In this document: in pieces, positions 23,688-34,215 of the stretch
How the letters are laid out: the number at the start of each line of letters is the position of its first letter
Position numbering within the stretch: the stretch's first letter is position 1
Origin: Botryosphaeria dothidea
Taxonomy: Eukaryota > Ascomycota > Dothideomycetes > Botryosphaeriales > Botryosphaeriaceae
DNA length: 64,000 bases
NCBI GenBank assembly: GCA_011503125.2
Contig: WWBZ02000033.1
Location: 434,001-498,000, forward strand
Reading direction: 5' to 3'
Notes under the pieces: model-generated
What the model was told of the DNA's origin: nothing
Database searches by the model: none
Seen by the model: only the letters and a program-made list of their open reading frames with translations
Position numbers and translations under genes: made by a program

Positions 23688-25566
23688 ATGAGTGCTCCTG
23701 CGAAAATCAAATATTCTCCCGACGTCCAGACAACCCTCCACCACCAGAGGCATTTCCGTATGGAAGCAATCCAAGAAACTCGTATTCAAGTACACCACCA
23801 GACTTACGGAATGGAGAACTCCGAAATTATCAATGCTACCACCCAACTCTCGACTTTACGCAGCAAACCAGAGAACCGCTGGCACTCGAATGAAACGGCC
23901 GCTAGCATTGAAGTATGCTGCCGGATACTTGACGAGTTCCAAAGACGTATAAGGAAAGAGGCCGGCAGAAAGACCATCCGGCTGCAGGAGCGTAGCAGAG
24001 GGTTCGGACGCAGCTTGGGCGGCCTTTGCGAAGAAATGGTTATCACGAACGATGAGATGATCAACCACATCCAGGCTTTCATGCAACATTCCTTCGAGGC
24101 AGCGCTGAATCAAAGGTGTAAGTTCCCTGTGGCTCACGGTTTCGCCGGATATAAGGGCTGACAGATAGAAAAAAGCTCGTTGTGAAACCGCCGAACGCGG
24201 TATAACACTGGCACAAGAAATCCTCACATCCAGCGTCACAATAGAAGAGGGCCATGTCACGATTTCGACCATCTGCAGAAATTTTCAGGCTGCAGACAAG
24301 CACAAAGATGGGATTGAGTTTCTGTCATGGCTGCAATTTCTTCCCAGCGATGCTCGATTGCAGACCAGGCTCGTCGCCACCATGCGACAGACGCTGCAAG
24401 CCCATATGTTGAAAAACATCCCTCCCACAATAGTAATCTACAGAATCGTCCCAAATGACTCCGAGATTTTCACATCTATAAAGCAAGGAGCTGTCTCTCA
24501 AGTCCAATCCTTGATCAGTAGCGGTATCGCAAGGCTCAGGGACTGCAACGCAGATGGGCAGTCTCTTCTTGGTGTGAGTCGTACTTACTTCTTCCGCAGG
24601 CTTTGATCCCTAATGAGCTTTAGGCTTCCATTTGCCATTCTCAGCCACGGATATCCCGCTTTCTCATCGAATGTGGTGCAGACCTTGAATCATTGGAACC
24701 CAACAACACATATAACAAGGAAATAGCGCCGTATGTTTCTCCGCTGACAATTCTGATGAACAAAAACCTCGGAAACACATGGCATAACAATGAGAGAGAA
24801 ATAATGACGCAGCTCCTGGTGGCTGGCGCAGACCTCACCAATGCCATGATGCATGGGCCAGACTCCGTATTCTGGGCGTTCCGTCAACCCGAATACTCTC
24901 TTTGGGTAAGTCCAAGGATCATTTCTTTTCGAGCCCAGTGGCAATTTTATCTGGGTGCAGCCCCATCACAAAAGCCACAGTGGCAAAAACGATGTCCATC
25001 CGAACCTCGCCTTATCCACAAAGAGAGAAACGACCACGCTGACCCGACAGAAAACGCTCCCCACCGTGCACGCCGCGCTCTCCAAACTCCCGCTCGACCA
25101 GCGCTACCGCCACGGCCGCACGATACTGCACCACGCCGCCATCGCCGTGGTCCAAGAGTTCCAGATCCGGCGCTACGAGAGCGACGAGGTCCTCGCCGCC
25201 GCCGCCGCGCGCGGCCTCGAGCTGCTCGTCGGCGCCGGCTTCGACGTCAACGCCCAGGACGATGACGGGGACACGCCCCTGCACATACTGTCGGCGAGCA
25301 TCCTGCGCGCGATGGGGAGGGGGTTGCTGGAGACGTTCTGTGCCGCGCGCGCGAGCTTTTGTGGGTTGCGGAATTGCATGGGGGAGACGGTGGCGGAGGC
25401 GCTGCGGCGCGGGGTCGAGGAAGGGTGTGGGGCGGAGAGGTGGGCGGACCTGTTGTGGGTGGAGTGGAATGTAGAAGAACTGTTGCGGGAGTATGGACGG
25501 GATGCGGAGGCGTGGGCGTGGGTGAAGTCGTTAGCTGGGTATGAGAGTGATTTAGAGAGAGTGTGA
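23688..25566 (+). CDS. Ankyrin-repeat protein with fungal N-terminal helical domain
   Basis: Model join(23688..24117, 24176..24573, 24624..24905, 24961..25566), 571 aa, starting MSAPAKIKYSPD; all junctions keep frame (donors GTAAGT, GTGAGT, GTAAGT). Residues about 80-210 are a charged helical region (LDEFQRRIRKEAGR, EEMVITNDEMINHIQAF). From about 245 comes a block I recall from many Pezizomycotina ankyrin proteins (PNDSEIFTSIKQG, then DCNADGQSLLG). Ankyrin-type helices follow (SRFLIECGADLES; MTQLLVAGADLTN; GRTILHHAA; LELLVGAGFDVNAQDDDGDT, then PLHILS). Ankyrin repeats bind proteins; N-terminal domains like this are often found in fungal self/non-self or signalling proteins, but I see no NACHT or other effector domain, so the role is open. 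The last exon is far more GC-rich than the first three. Confidence 0.7.
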
Positions 25567-26464
25567 GGTGGAAGGACAATATTAATTTTGATCAATCGGT
25601 ATGTAGACTTGTTATGATGGAGGAGATGTTGCGAATAGGGAGCTTGCCTGGGTACACGGATGATCTATGATCTGAAAGAAAAATAGATGGTTCTGTTCTC
25701 TCAAGCCTGAGGAGAACTGCGCTCTACCCATCTACACTATACGACTTTGTCTTCACCCCACACCCTGCAAAGTATCCGACTCAGGAACCTGGTTCATTAA
25801 GATCTTGCAGAGTTCAAAGGTCCGGAACGAACAGTGCGGCTGTGCTCCCAAGTAGTGTGCAACTTCTCCGGCACTGCAAGGTATTGCTGACGTCATTAGT
25901 GTATGGCCGTTCTGATTGAAGATATGAGTAAAGGCATCTTCGATTTGAGATTTGCTGTGCCGAGGTGGTCTACTCGGCCTTACACTTCCGGTCTTGGCTA
26001 TGTTTCGCCCAGCCTGTGCGGAAGGATGGCTTCCGGCGCCACCAGAAACGTTACATACAAGAGACTAGTAGTGAAACCAGGAGCTAACCAGTCAGGTGCC
26101 GCCATCGCGGCCTAAACAGATCTACAAGTATGCAACAGCCGCCTCATTGAAGTCTCAACCATACCTACACTGACTTTCTGTCGAACAGATTGCTTCACTT
26201 CTCGAGAATGATGTGACCGTAGTAGGTGGCCTCGTCATCACCTTGTAGAGAACCGAGGACCGATCACGAGTTCAACCAAACCAGACGTAGAGGCTTTGAC
26301 AGATGGTGAGCATCAGGACAGAGGTGCAAACATCTATAAAGAAGGGTAGCGCTCTCGTATGCTCAGCTTCAACCACAATCCACTCTGCAGGCCAGAAGCT
26401 TCTACTCCACATAATACTTAATCTTTGACTCTTTTAACACCACCAACCAAACCACTTGCACATA
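25567..26464. other. Intergenic region and promoter of the repeat precursor
   Basis: No gene is visible in about 900 bp. The right end carries the TATA box at 26335 and a short leader for the gene at 26465. Confidence 0.55.
26335..26340 (+). promoter_or_regulatory. TATA box of the repeat-precursor gene
   Basis: CTATAAAG with TATAAA at 26335-26340, 125 bp before ATG 26465. A canonical TATA box at this distance suggests inducible or strongly expressed transcription; position-based inference. Confidence 0.6.
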
Positions 26465-26929
26465 ATGCATTTCCGTCACATTCTTTTCTTCGCAGCGGCG
26501 TCGAGCATCTGCACCGCCGCCGCTCTGCCAAAAGCCCAAGAAGATTCGCACGCCGACCTCCGCAAGACTCTGGACGAGTTCGCCGCCGCAATTCCCAGCA
26601 AGCGTTCCGCAGACCCGCAGTCCGCAGAAGACTCCCACGCAGACCTGCGGAAGACCCTTGACGAATTCGCCGCCGCCATCCCGAGCAAGCGCTCGGTCGC
26701 CCCTCAAGAGGACTCGCACGCCGAGCTGCGGGAAGCGCTGAGCCAGCTCAAGGCCAGCGCTGTCCCGGGCAAGCGCCAGGAACCGGAAGACTCCCACGCG
26801 GACCTGAGGAAGGCGCTGGCCGACCTCAAGGCCGAAGCCGTCCCGGAGAAGCGCGCTGGTGAGCCAGAGGACTCGCATGCGGAGTTGGAGAAGGCGTTGA
26901 ACGAGCTGGGCAGTGATGCTCCTCAGTGA
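26465..26929 (+). CDS. Secreted tandem-repeat peptide precursor with Lys-Arg cleavage sites
   Basis: A single exon of 154 aa. Residues 1-20 are a signal peptide (MHFRHILFFAAASSICTAAA). The rest is five copies of a 20-23 residue unit beginning EDSHA: 26-47, 55-76, 82-104, 108-130 and 135-154. Units 1-4 end in SKR, SKR, GKR and EKR, classic Kex2 sites; unit 5 ends with the protein at DAPQ. Spacers (SADPQSA, SVAPQ, QEP, AGEP) are rich in X-Ala/X-Pro, as in pheromone precursors trimmed by dipeptidyl aminopeptidase. Each unit should form an acidic amphipathic helix. There is no Trp, Tyr or paired Cys, so it is neither a usual alpha-factor pheromone nor an obvious ustiloxin-type core. The architecture matches Kex2-processed repeat proteins (KEPs). 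The released peptides' function is unknown; a non-processed surface protein is the alternative. Confidence 0.8.
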   Translation: MHFRHILFFAAASSICTAAALPKAQEDSHADLRKTLDEFAAAIPSKRSADPQSAEDSHADLRKTLDEFAAAIPSKRSVAPQEDSHAELREALSQLKASAVPGKRQEPEDSHADLRKALADLKAEAVPEKRAGEPEDSHAELEKALNELGSDAPQ

Positions 26930-27909
26930 GGTGGTACCACTGACTGGGCCGGAGATCATTGGAAACTGTCTGGGTCATGGTGATGAGCAGGAGGAGGAAG
27001 TCTCAGGAAAGCGGTGGAAGGTCGCGTGGTCTTCAGTTGTCCGTACCCAATTCAGTCAACACTGCCGACACCCTAATGCATTATTTCTAATCGGGATTGA
27101 GTATTTTTAGACTGTGCCGAATACGAGCATAGCCGTATGCTTTGTTGAAATGATGAAGTTGACCTCAAGATCGTTGCAACAGCCAGCACATGCTTCTACT
27201 TGGAAGTGGAACACTCGTCGGCTTGCATCGAGAAGGACTCACATCTTGAAGATCTCTTCGATTCCTCATGGCCGTGACATATTTGTGACACTCTTGACGC
27301 CAACTTTGTCCCCAAATGCTATTGTTGAACATCGACTGCATGTCTTTTGAGCAGCACATGTCTATCCCTGCTTATGCTTGCCTTACAAAAGCTTGGTAAA
27401 TCTTGTTTGTTGCTGAGAAATGCGAATCCATCGGTGCGATATTCCCGTTTCAGTTCGTAGAATCCGGGCGCAACGCTGCGAGGCTATCGTGGGGTCCAAT
27501 CAGGCATCACTGGTAGTCCCATACAATCAGACGCCCTGATCCTCCGATGACAAAACCAACGGGAAAATAGGGGCCGGCGAAACTTCTGGGCGGGTCAGTC
27601 AGCACCCTAAGCCAAGTGGCTTGCTTGAGCGAATGGTTGTACGAGGGGGCCGCTCTTTGTGGGATGAAACATGCTTACTCGCTGAATAATTGTCTCGGCC
27701 TTTCCAACGTGCCGATGCTACATCAGCACTTCTTATTTCCAACCAACTTGAGAAAAACGGTATAAATTGGATATTGAGAACGTGGGATTTGATTTTCCAT
27801 CATCAACCACATCCAACAATTCTTGAAGATCTACCTTCAACAATCGACATCCACCAGAATTCACATTACAAATCAAACCAACTCACCTCACTCAACTCCC
27901 AACAACAAA
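26930..27909. other. Intergenic region
   Basis: No gene is seen. The right end has the TATA box at 27761 and a CA-rich leader (CAACTCACCTCACTCAACTCCC) before ATG 27910. Confidence 0.55.
27761..27768 (+). promoter_or_regulatory. TATA box of the SDR gene
   Basis: TATAAATT lies 149 bp before ATG 27910, followed by an A/C-rich leader. Placed by position only. Confidence 0.6.
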
Positions 27910-28756
27910 ATGGCCTCAAGCCCCTCCACCTATCTCGTGACCGGTGCCGCTCGCGGCATCGGATTCGGCCTCGTCGAAACCCTGGTGCAAAGGCCCGGCG
28001 TGACCGTCTTCGCCGCCATCAGGGACATCGCGAAGAAGGACGGCGTCGAGAAGCTCAACGCCAAAGCCGCCCAAGGCTCAAAAGTCGTGGCCATCCAGAT
28101 CCGCGCCGGTGACGACGACGACGCCAAAGCCATCCCCAAGACGCTGTCCGAGAACGGCGTCGACCACCTGGACGTCGTGATTGCCAACGCCGGAATCTCC
28201 AACTACTACGGGCTGGCCACCGAGACTCCGCTCGCGCAGTTCCGCGAGCACTTCGAGGTGAACACGATTGGTTTCGTTTCCCTGTTCCAGGCCGTGTTCC
28301 CGTTCCTTGACAAGTCCGAGAATCCGAAGTTTGTCTATGTGTCCTCAGGTTTGTTTGCTCAGTCACCATACTTGGTGCTTTCATTTGCTAAGATTTGCCA
28401 GCCGTTGCCTCCATGACGAGGCCGTTCCCTCTCCTGACCGCTGCGTATGGCGCCAGCAAGGCTGCCAGCAACTTCGTCATCTCGAAGATCCATCAGGAAA
28501 ATGCCAACCTGATCGCTTTTGCAATTAACCCGGGATGGGTAAGTACCACTCGCGCATTCTTGAGTGCAAGGCCTAATCCGCGCTGCAGGTCCAAACCGAT
28601 ATGGGAAATATGGGGGCTCGTTCGGCCGGCCTGGAGCAAGCACCGGAGACGGTTGAAGCAAGTGTTAACGGTATCCTTGACCGCACCGACAATGCCACGC
28701 GTGAGAAGGACGGCGGGAAGTTTAAGGACTACAAGGAGGAGGACATCCCGTGGTAG
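27910..28756 (+). CDS. Short-chain dehydrogenase/reductase, NOR-1-like
   Basis: Model join(27910..28348, 28402..28538, 28589..28756), 247 aa. A classical SDR: cofactor motif TGAARGIGFG at about 11-20, an NAG element (VVIANAGIS) near 92, the VYVSS strand at the exon 1-2 junction, and the catalytic YGASK motif soon after. The C-terminal VQTDMGN and DIPW ending match, from memory, fungal ketoreductases annotated as norsolorinic-acid-ketoreductase-like or sniffer-type carbonyl reductases. It should reduce a carbonyl with NADPH in the cytosol; the substrate cannot be read from sequence. It lies 980 bp downstream of the repeat precursor and 1.3 kb before a membrane transporter, all on the plus strand. 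Confidence 0.85.
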
Positions 28757-30058
28757 ATGTATCTTTGACAAATGGAGGTTTCGGGATTAACGAATAGATG
28801 AACGAAGGAATGAATTTGACCTACTCCCTAAGAGTGTTCCCTCCCTGATATGTAGTAAAGCTTGTAATTCAATTAGTTTCTCTCGCTAACCAGGAAGTTG
28901 TGGGTCCGGGAAGCATACGCGCATGGCAACTGGTAGTGAACTCCATGTAGAGCATTATCCGGCGAACACAGCCGGGAATTGAAGATCATTGGCGGTCGAT
29001 GCTGACGCAGACATGAGCTCATTGGTCCAAGTTTCTTTTGTCCAAGGCTTATAATGACCACCAATGGGGTCTTACAAGGCGCTCGGCGTAGACGGCGGGA
29101 CACTCTAGTATCTTGGGCGTAACTTGTATACTACTTGTGTTATGCCCTCTTACGGATGTCGTATTGGCTACAGTTCAAACCAGAGAACTAGTCGATCTCT
29201 GGTGAGATATACCCATCGGAAATATCCCGAGGATCAACAGCCGAAGGTTCAGGGTGCCTGCTAGCAAATAGGGCTCCGGTCATTTTGGGGAGTTCCGTCG
29301 AGCGCGCGAGAGCCAGTTCAAGGACTGTGTGAAACCTTGATGCAGTGGTGGCGCTCTCTTTTGACTCGCTAGTCTCAGTTTTGAGGAAATCTGGGCTTTG
29401 TCGATCTACTGGCGATACTGGGTTCATCATGATGGTTACTCCGTATATCCGACGACAACCGGAATCCTTTGCGCACATTCCAGATATTTGAATAGCAAAT
29501 GTTGATTGTATGCGTAGAAAGACAGAAGGTTTCGGTTTTTTGTCTGAGATGAAGAGTTAGCTTTGTATTTCTCGCGTGGCCGCGAAGTTGGAGTTGCAGC
29601 GGCAGAGAACCCCGGCACGCGTCGGATAAGAGCCTGTTTCGGTTGCGCGAGCGGCGCCTCAGATGTCGTGCGAGCACGCCAGCGCGCGCGAGTAAGAAGC
29701 AAAGCGCGGAGACACTGCCAACTCTTTACAGGCTCAGGAAATTTTTTCAAGAGCAAGCAAACGGCCAGAGGTCTTGAAGTTCGTTAGGGCAACCCGGGGC
29801 AGATAAGACCCCCGGAACTTTCCTCTCTTGGGCCACGACCACCAGTGAATGCCCGGCATGGCCAGAAGCTCGTCATCTCCGGTCGATATGAGTACCGCTG
29901 ATACCCCTCATGCATTAGCTGTTCTCTGCAGATCCGTACAAATAATGTCCCGCGAAATCCTGTCTTACCTTCCAGCTTAACCCATCTGCAGAATCCTCCT
30001 CTGCACCTGACCCCGGCCACCCGCAGCTTGACCAAGGCATCACCTCGTTTGTAGCATA
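28757..30058. other. Intergenic region, 1.3 kb
   Basis: Short minus-strand open frames at 29188-29756 overlap each other and show no domain or start; I do not call them. Nothing else is evident. Confidence 0.5.
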
Positions 30059-31647
30059 ATGTCGGATGTCAAAGATGACCCCAATACCACCACGGATCTT
30101 GAGCTGGACAACCCGGACCGGAAGATAGTCAAGCGTAATTTCAGCCGTCTTCCAGGAGCAAGACCGGTACGCTAACGGGATGACAGCAAAATGGTACCGA
30201 GCTACGATCTACAATGCCATTATCCTGGGTGTCTGCAATTTGCTGGCACCGGGTATTTGGGGTGCCATGAACTCTCTTGGCGCAGGAGGGGCGCAGAAGC
30301 CGTATCTGGTTAATGGAGGCAATGCGTTAACCTTCTGCCTCATGGTGGTGACCTGCATCTTCTCCAGTGTGGTGGTGCGTGGAATTGGCATCAAATGGAC
30401 TCTTATTATTGGTACGATGGGTTATGCGCCATACGCCGCCGGTCTGTACACCAACAACCGCTTCGGCACCGAATGGTTCGTCCTCTTTGGTGCGGCTCTT
30501 TGCGGTCTCTCGGCAGGTATCTTTTGGATGTCAGAGGCCGCCATTGCCTTGTCTTACCCGGAGCCTTACAACCAGGGTCGCTTCCTGGGACTATGGCTCA
30601 GTTTCCGATTGGGCGGACAGATTCTCGGGGGTGCCATCAACCTGGGTATCAACGCTAATAAGAACGAGGCCGGCTCTGTGTCATACACAGTGTACCTTGT
30701 GTTCATCGCACTGCAGGCGCTGGGGCCATTTGCAGGATTGCTCCTGAACAAACCGGAGCAAGTGCAGCGAAAGGATGGAGTGAAGGTGAAGCTGGAGATC
30801 ACGCAAGGCGCCCTGCCGGAGCTCAAAGCCATGGCAAAGCTGTTCTTCAGCAAGAACTTCCTGCTTATCGTGCCTCTGATCTCTCAAGCTGTCTACTCGG
30901 AAGCGGTTGTCTTCACCTTCCAGTCTCTGTGGTTCTCAGTGCGCGCACGAGCTCTAGGATCATTCCTGTCTGGTATCGTGGCTCTGACGGCTGGCAACAT
31001 CCTGGGAGCCTTCCTCGATCGTACGTCGCTGAAGCTGCACGTCCGAGCTAGGTGGGCGTTCTTTACGATCCTGGGATTGCAAGGCGGATGGTGGATCTGG
31101 GCAACTGTGCTGGTGACCGAGTTTCACAAGACGCAGCCGACGTATGACTGGGTGGATCCTGGATTTGGCAGAGGATTTGCACTGTTCCTGTTCATGATCA
31201 TCGGCTTTCAGATCCAGTACATGTTTCTGTAAGTGGGCGCATGGAATTGTTGTTCTTTAGGCTAACGGCAGAGCAGGTACTTCGTGGTGGGCAACATTGC
31301 GAAGGATGAGGCCGAAGTAGTACGGATCGCTGGCTTACTGAGAGCCACGGAATCAGCTGCGCAGGCTGTTAGCGTAAGTCTTGGGAAGCTCGCGAAAAGG
31401 AGAACGAATTTTGGCTAATGCATAAAACCAACAGTATGGATTGAACAGCGTGCCGATTATGGCAGAAATTGGAGGGGTTTATTTGAACTTCACTCTGTGG
31501 GCCATTGCGCTGTTTCCAGGCTGGCTCGTCATTAAGCAGATCGGTTACGGGCTGGGAGACAAGAAGGTACAGCGAGAGGCAGCCTTGGTGCGGGAAGCTA
31601 CGCGAGAGAGCCGTAGGGAGCCGGAAGGAGAGAGCCCGTCCACGTAA
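30059..31647 (+). CDS. UNC93-like major-facilitator membrane protein
   Basis: Model join(30059..30134, 30187..31228, 31277..31373, 31435..31647), 475 aa. The first intron (donor GTAATT, branch GCTAAC, acceptor GACAG) joins MSDVKDDPN...KIVK to PKWYRATIYNAI. Next comes the signature segment NLLAPGIWGAMNSLGAGG, then GNALTFCLMVVTCIFSS and about ten further hydrophobic helices (FVLFGAALCGLSAGIFWMSE; GLWLSFRLGGQILGGAINLG; NSVPIMAEIGG; FTLWAIALFPGWLVI). The C-terminal tail is charged. Fungal members of the UNC-93 family are uncharacterised transporters or channel regulators of the plasma or vacuolar membrane; the substrate is unknown. Confidence 0.8.
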
Positions 31648-31936
31648 GCGCTTGTGAGAGCATGCATGCGAGATGTTCGCGCGCGATGCATCGCCGGGAA
31701 GTGGCTCCTATAGACAGCAAACAAATAGACGTGGATGAAACTTGCGTGGATCATGACGACCGCTGAAAGATGAAGTGGCCGCGTGAGTGAGTGTGTCTGG
31801 GTCGTGCTGGCCAAGGTTTGGTGGACCCTGGAGGATCGACAACGCATGCACGAGTCATGCAGTCCTGATTTTCTGACGCGCGCCCGCTCGGATTCACGAC
31901 TCACCACCAACACTCCACCATCCGAGACCCGCAAAG

Positions 31937-33272
31937 ATGGCCGACATAGATGAGGACGACATTTCGCAACTCCCAAACCATAATGCCGAGCAGGTAGATC
32001 TCAGTGACGAGACCCAAGATTTCCGATTCCTCGCCAGCCTCGAGTGTGTCACGAATGTCCATTCATCACTATCCCAGACACCTGACGTGATGCAGCATCT
32101 CCGAAAATGGTGCCTCTAAGCTGCCCAAGCGTGGCGAGAAGGACTTCGAGCCGCATCCTACCTCTCTGCAAGCTAGCGCCCTCGATGCTTCCCGTCAAGC
32201 AATGCACCAAGCTATCTCGAGCACCCGCATCCACAATCCGAAGAACCATATCCTAGCTACCTACGACCCTCTTTCCAACATGGCCAAGGTTGACAAGATA
32301 AAAGGGCAGGCTTTCCGTACCATGGGGCGCGAGATTTCCGGTACTGCGTGGCTGCTGCCTGAGGAAGCTTTGTATCTGCTTGAGCGCGGCTCTCTGGACG
32401 TCAGATGGCCGCCTGCTGATGGCGAGAATGAGGGCCTGCAGATGAGTCTGCAGGGAGCATATGCCGCTTTCGTCGGGATGGGCGACTCCGCTGAGTCTGA
32501 TCTTACCATGGAGAGATATATCGTTTACGCCGGACTGAAGAGATCTGGTTACATTGTCACGCGCGCGGACAGCTGGAACGGAGAGAAGCACATAGCCCCC
32601 GCGACTGACGTGTCTTCGTCGCCCTCGGTTCTTGGTCCTTTTTGGAGCTCGAGCTTGTTTGGCAGTCTCTGGAAGCGCCTTCTTCGCCCTTCATCGCCCC
32701 AACCAAATCCACATACACCCTTAGGCCCTCTAGTAGTGCCCGGTCTATATCGAAGCTACAGTAAGTCGCAGAACACCCCATGAAAGTTGCAACTGCTAAT
32801 TGTTAAAGACGATGTTTACCGTCTGCTCGATATCATTCCTTTTCATGATCCGACATCAGCTCCCCAATTCTCCCCCACAGAGTCCAGCCAAGATCCTTTC
32901 CATGTCGCCTATCATGTTTATAAACCTACGCCAAACTGGAAGAAAAAGGCACCTGGGCCCCCTGACTTCCGGGTCGCCGTGATAGATGCACGTGAGAATT
33001 CCGTTCCTACTCTTCCGCAGCTCAACGACCTTTTGGTATCCACGCCATACGATCCTCCCAAACCAGATGGTCAATTATACCAGAAGCTTAAGCATGGTTA
33101 TCGTAACGTAATATTGGCGATAGTTGACCAGGGGATCGTCAGCTATGTTCGTGTGGCGGATGCTGGTTTCGGGCCCGAGAAGCTCTATGAGAGGGTTCCC
33201 CGTGGAGCAGGTTCAAAACGAGGTGGATTCCGGGGCAGGGGCAGGGGCCGGGGTCGTGGCCGTGGAAGGTAA
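31937..33272 (+). CDS. SEN54: tRNA-splicing endonuclease subunit Sen54
   Basis: Model join(31937..32043, 32096..32760, 32809..33272), 411 aa. After an acidic N-terminus comes KLPKRGEKDFEPHPTSLQ, then the Sen54 N-terminal domain: FRTMGREISGTAWLLPEEAL, then YLLERGSLDV at about 110-145, followed by YIVYAGLKRSGYIV. The C-terminal part (DVYRLLDIIPFHDP, then FHVAYHVYKP and DFRVAVIDA) is the structural endonuclease-like fold. Sen54 is a non-catalytic subunit of the Sen2/15/34/54 complex that removes introns from pre-tRNA; it helps measure the distance to the splice sites. The protein ends in an Arg-Gly tail (RGRGRGRGRGRGR) that is not part of the known core fold. Start MADIDEDDISQ chosen as the first ATG with an in-frame splice. 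Confidence 0.88.
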
Positions 33273-33738
33273 CCATGAGAAGTGACTTTATCTCACTTCC
33301 AAAACTTTCACTGCTTGCTGCATCTATATGGATGTGGTCATTGGTCTACGACTGCAAAATCTGTCTGGTGCAATTTGCCGCTAGACCTCGCCCACAACTG
33401 CCTTCGACGTAATGATCAGATACAGAACCACGAGTCCAAGTGCGAGAGAGCTGCTTGAGCTGTATGTGAGTTGCACACGTAGCAACTAGTCCATACGTAA
33501 TGAGGCAGGCTAGCTGGCTTCTGAGCCAATTTAGGAAAAGGAGTGTTGAATCGAGGATGTATCTCCGTGAGCTTTGGGCCTTTTGCCCTATCGCTCTCAA
33601 CACCTCGACGGGGCCGACAGAGCCTTTACAGAAAGGAAGCACTACAGATCCCGACACATAGAACAAAGCAGATGACCAATTAGTCGGAAATGTAAATTTC
33701 AACCAATACAACAATCATATCAATCAATCTTGTGCCTC
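33273..33738. other. Convergent intergenic region
   Basis: Shared 3' flank of SEN54 (plus) and the MAPEG-type gene (minus). No gene or repeat is seen. Confidence 0.6.
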
Positions 33739-34215
33739 TCAGACAAGCTTCGCGGCTGCCTTGAGCAGAGTCCTCCAACACAAGCCAACGCCGATAAAGT
33801 AAAGCAGACTTCGAGGAGCACTCTTTGCCTGAGTGTCATTGTTGGCGTACACAATGATGTATGCCGCCCGTACGAGCAGGAAAGCCGCAGTAAACCAATT
33901 CAAACCATCGGGGCCCTCGACCTTGTGCAGGCCAGCCATGTTCCCCAGAACCACAGCCGCAATGAAAATCGGCATGTTCTCCATGCTGTTGGCGTGCGCG
34001 GCCTCAAGACGCTCATAGGTGGCGTATTGCTTGGCAGTCAATTTCTTCGAGAGTCCGGTTTTCATGGCTTCGGAGCGAGGGTTGCGGTTGTCCCATTTGC
34101 CAAGTTTGCCGCCCGACGTGTAGATAATGGTGGCGGCGTGGGGCAGGATGGAAAGAAGGTGGTAGGCAGGGATGGCCGCAATGGAGGGATTGAGGTTCTC
34201 GAGGAGGGATGCCAT
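33739..34215 (-). CDS. MAPEG-family membrane protein
   Basis: A single exon of 158 aa; start ATG 34215 (MASLLENLNPS), preferred over an in-frame ATG at 34254. Four hydrophobic segments are seen: AIPAYHLLSILPHAATIIY, then after a polar loop NSMENMPIFIAAVVLGNMAG, WFTAAFLLVRAAYIIVY and SLLYFIGVGLCWRTLL. The loop between segments 1 and 2 carries the family pattern (YERLEAAHANSMENMP), with the Glu/Arg/Asn residues that line the glutathione-binding site in MAPEG proteins. Family members are glutathione-dependent enzymes or of unknown role in ER or mitochondrial membranes. Activity is inferred only. Confidence 0.8.
   Translation of the reverse strand: MASLLENLNPSIAAIPAYHLLSILPHAATIIYTSGGKLGKWDNRNPRSEAMKTGLSKKLTAKQYATYERLEAAHANSMENMPIFIAAVVLGNMAGLHKVEGPDGLNWFTAAFLLVRAAYIIVYANNDTQAKSAPRSLLYFIGVGLCWRTLLKAAAKLV

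Noticed and set aside
26465..26929. Alpha-factor-like mating pheromone gene
   Set aside because: Has a signal peptide, Lys-Arg sites and X-Ala/X-Pro spacers, but units lack the Trp/Cys pattern of ascomycete alpha-pheromones and are longer.
29188..29756. Overlapping minus-strand frames
   Set aside because: Short, mutually overlapping, no recognisable motif or intron structure.
26465..31647. Full ustiloxin/phomopsin-type RiPP cluster
   Set aside because: The precursor layout fits, but units lack the Tyr-containing core and no UstYa-like (DUF3328) or tyrosinase gene is in the window.
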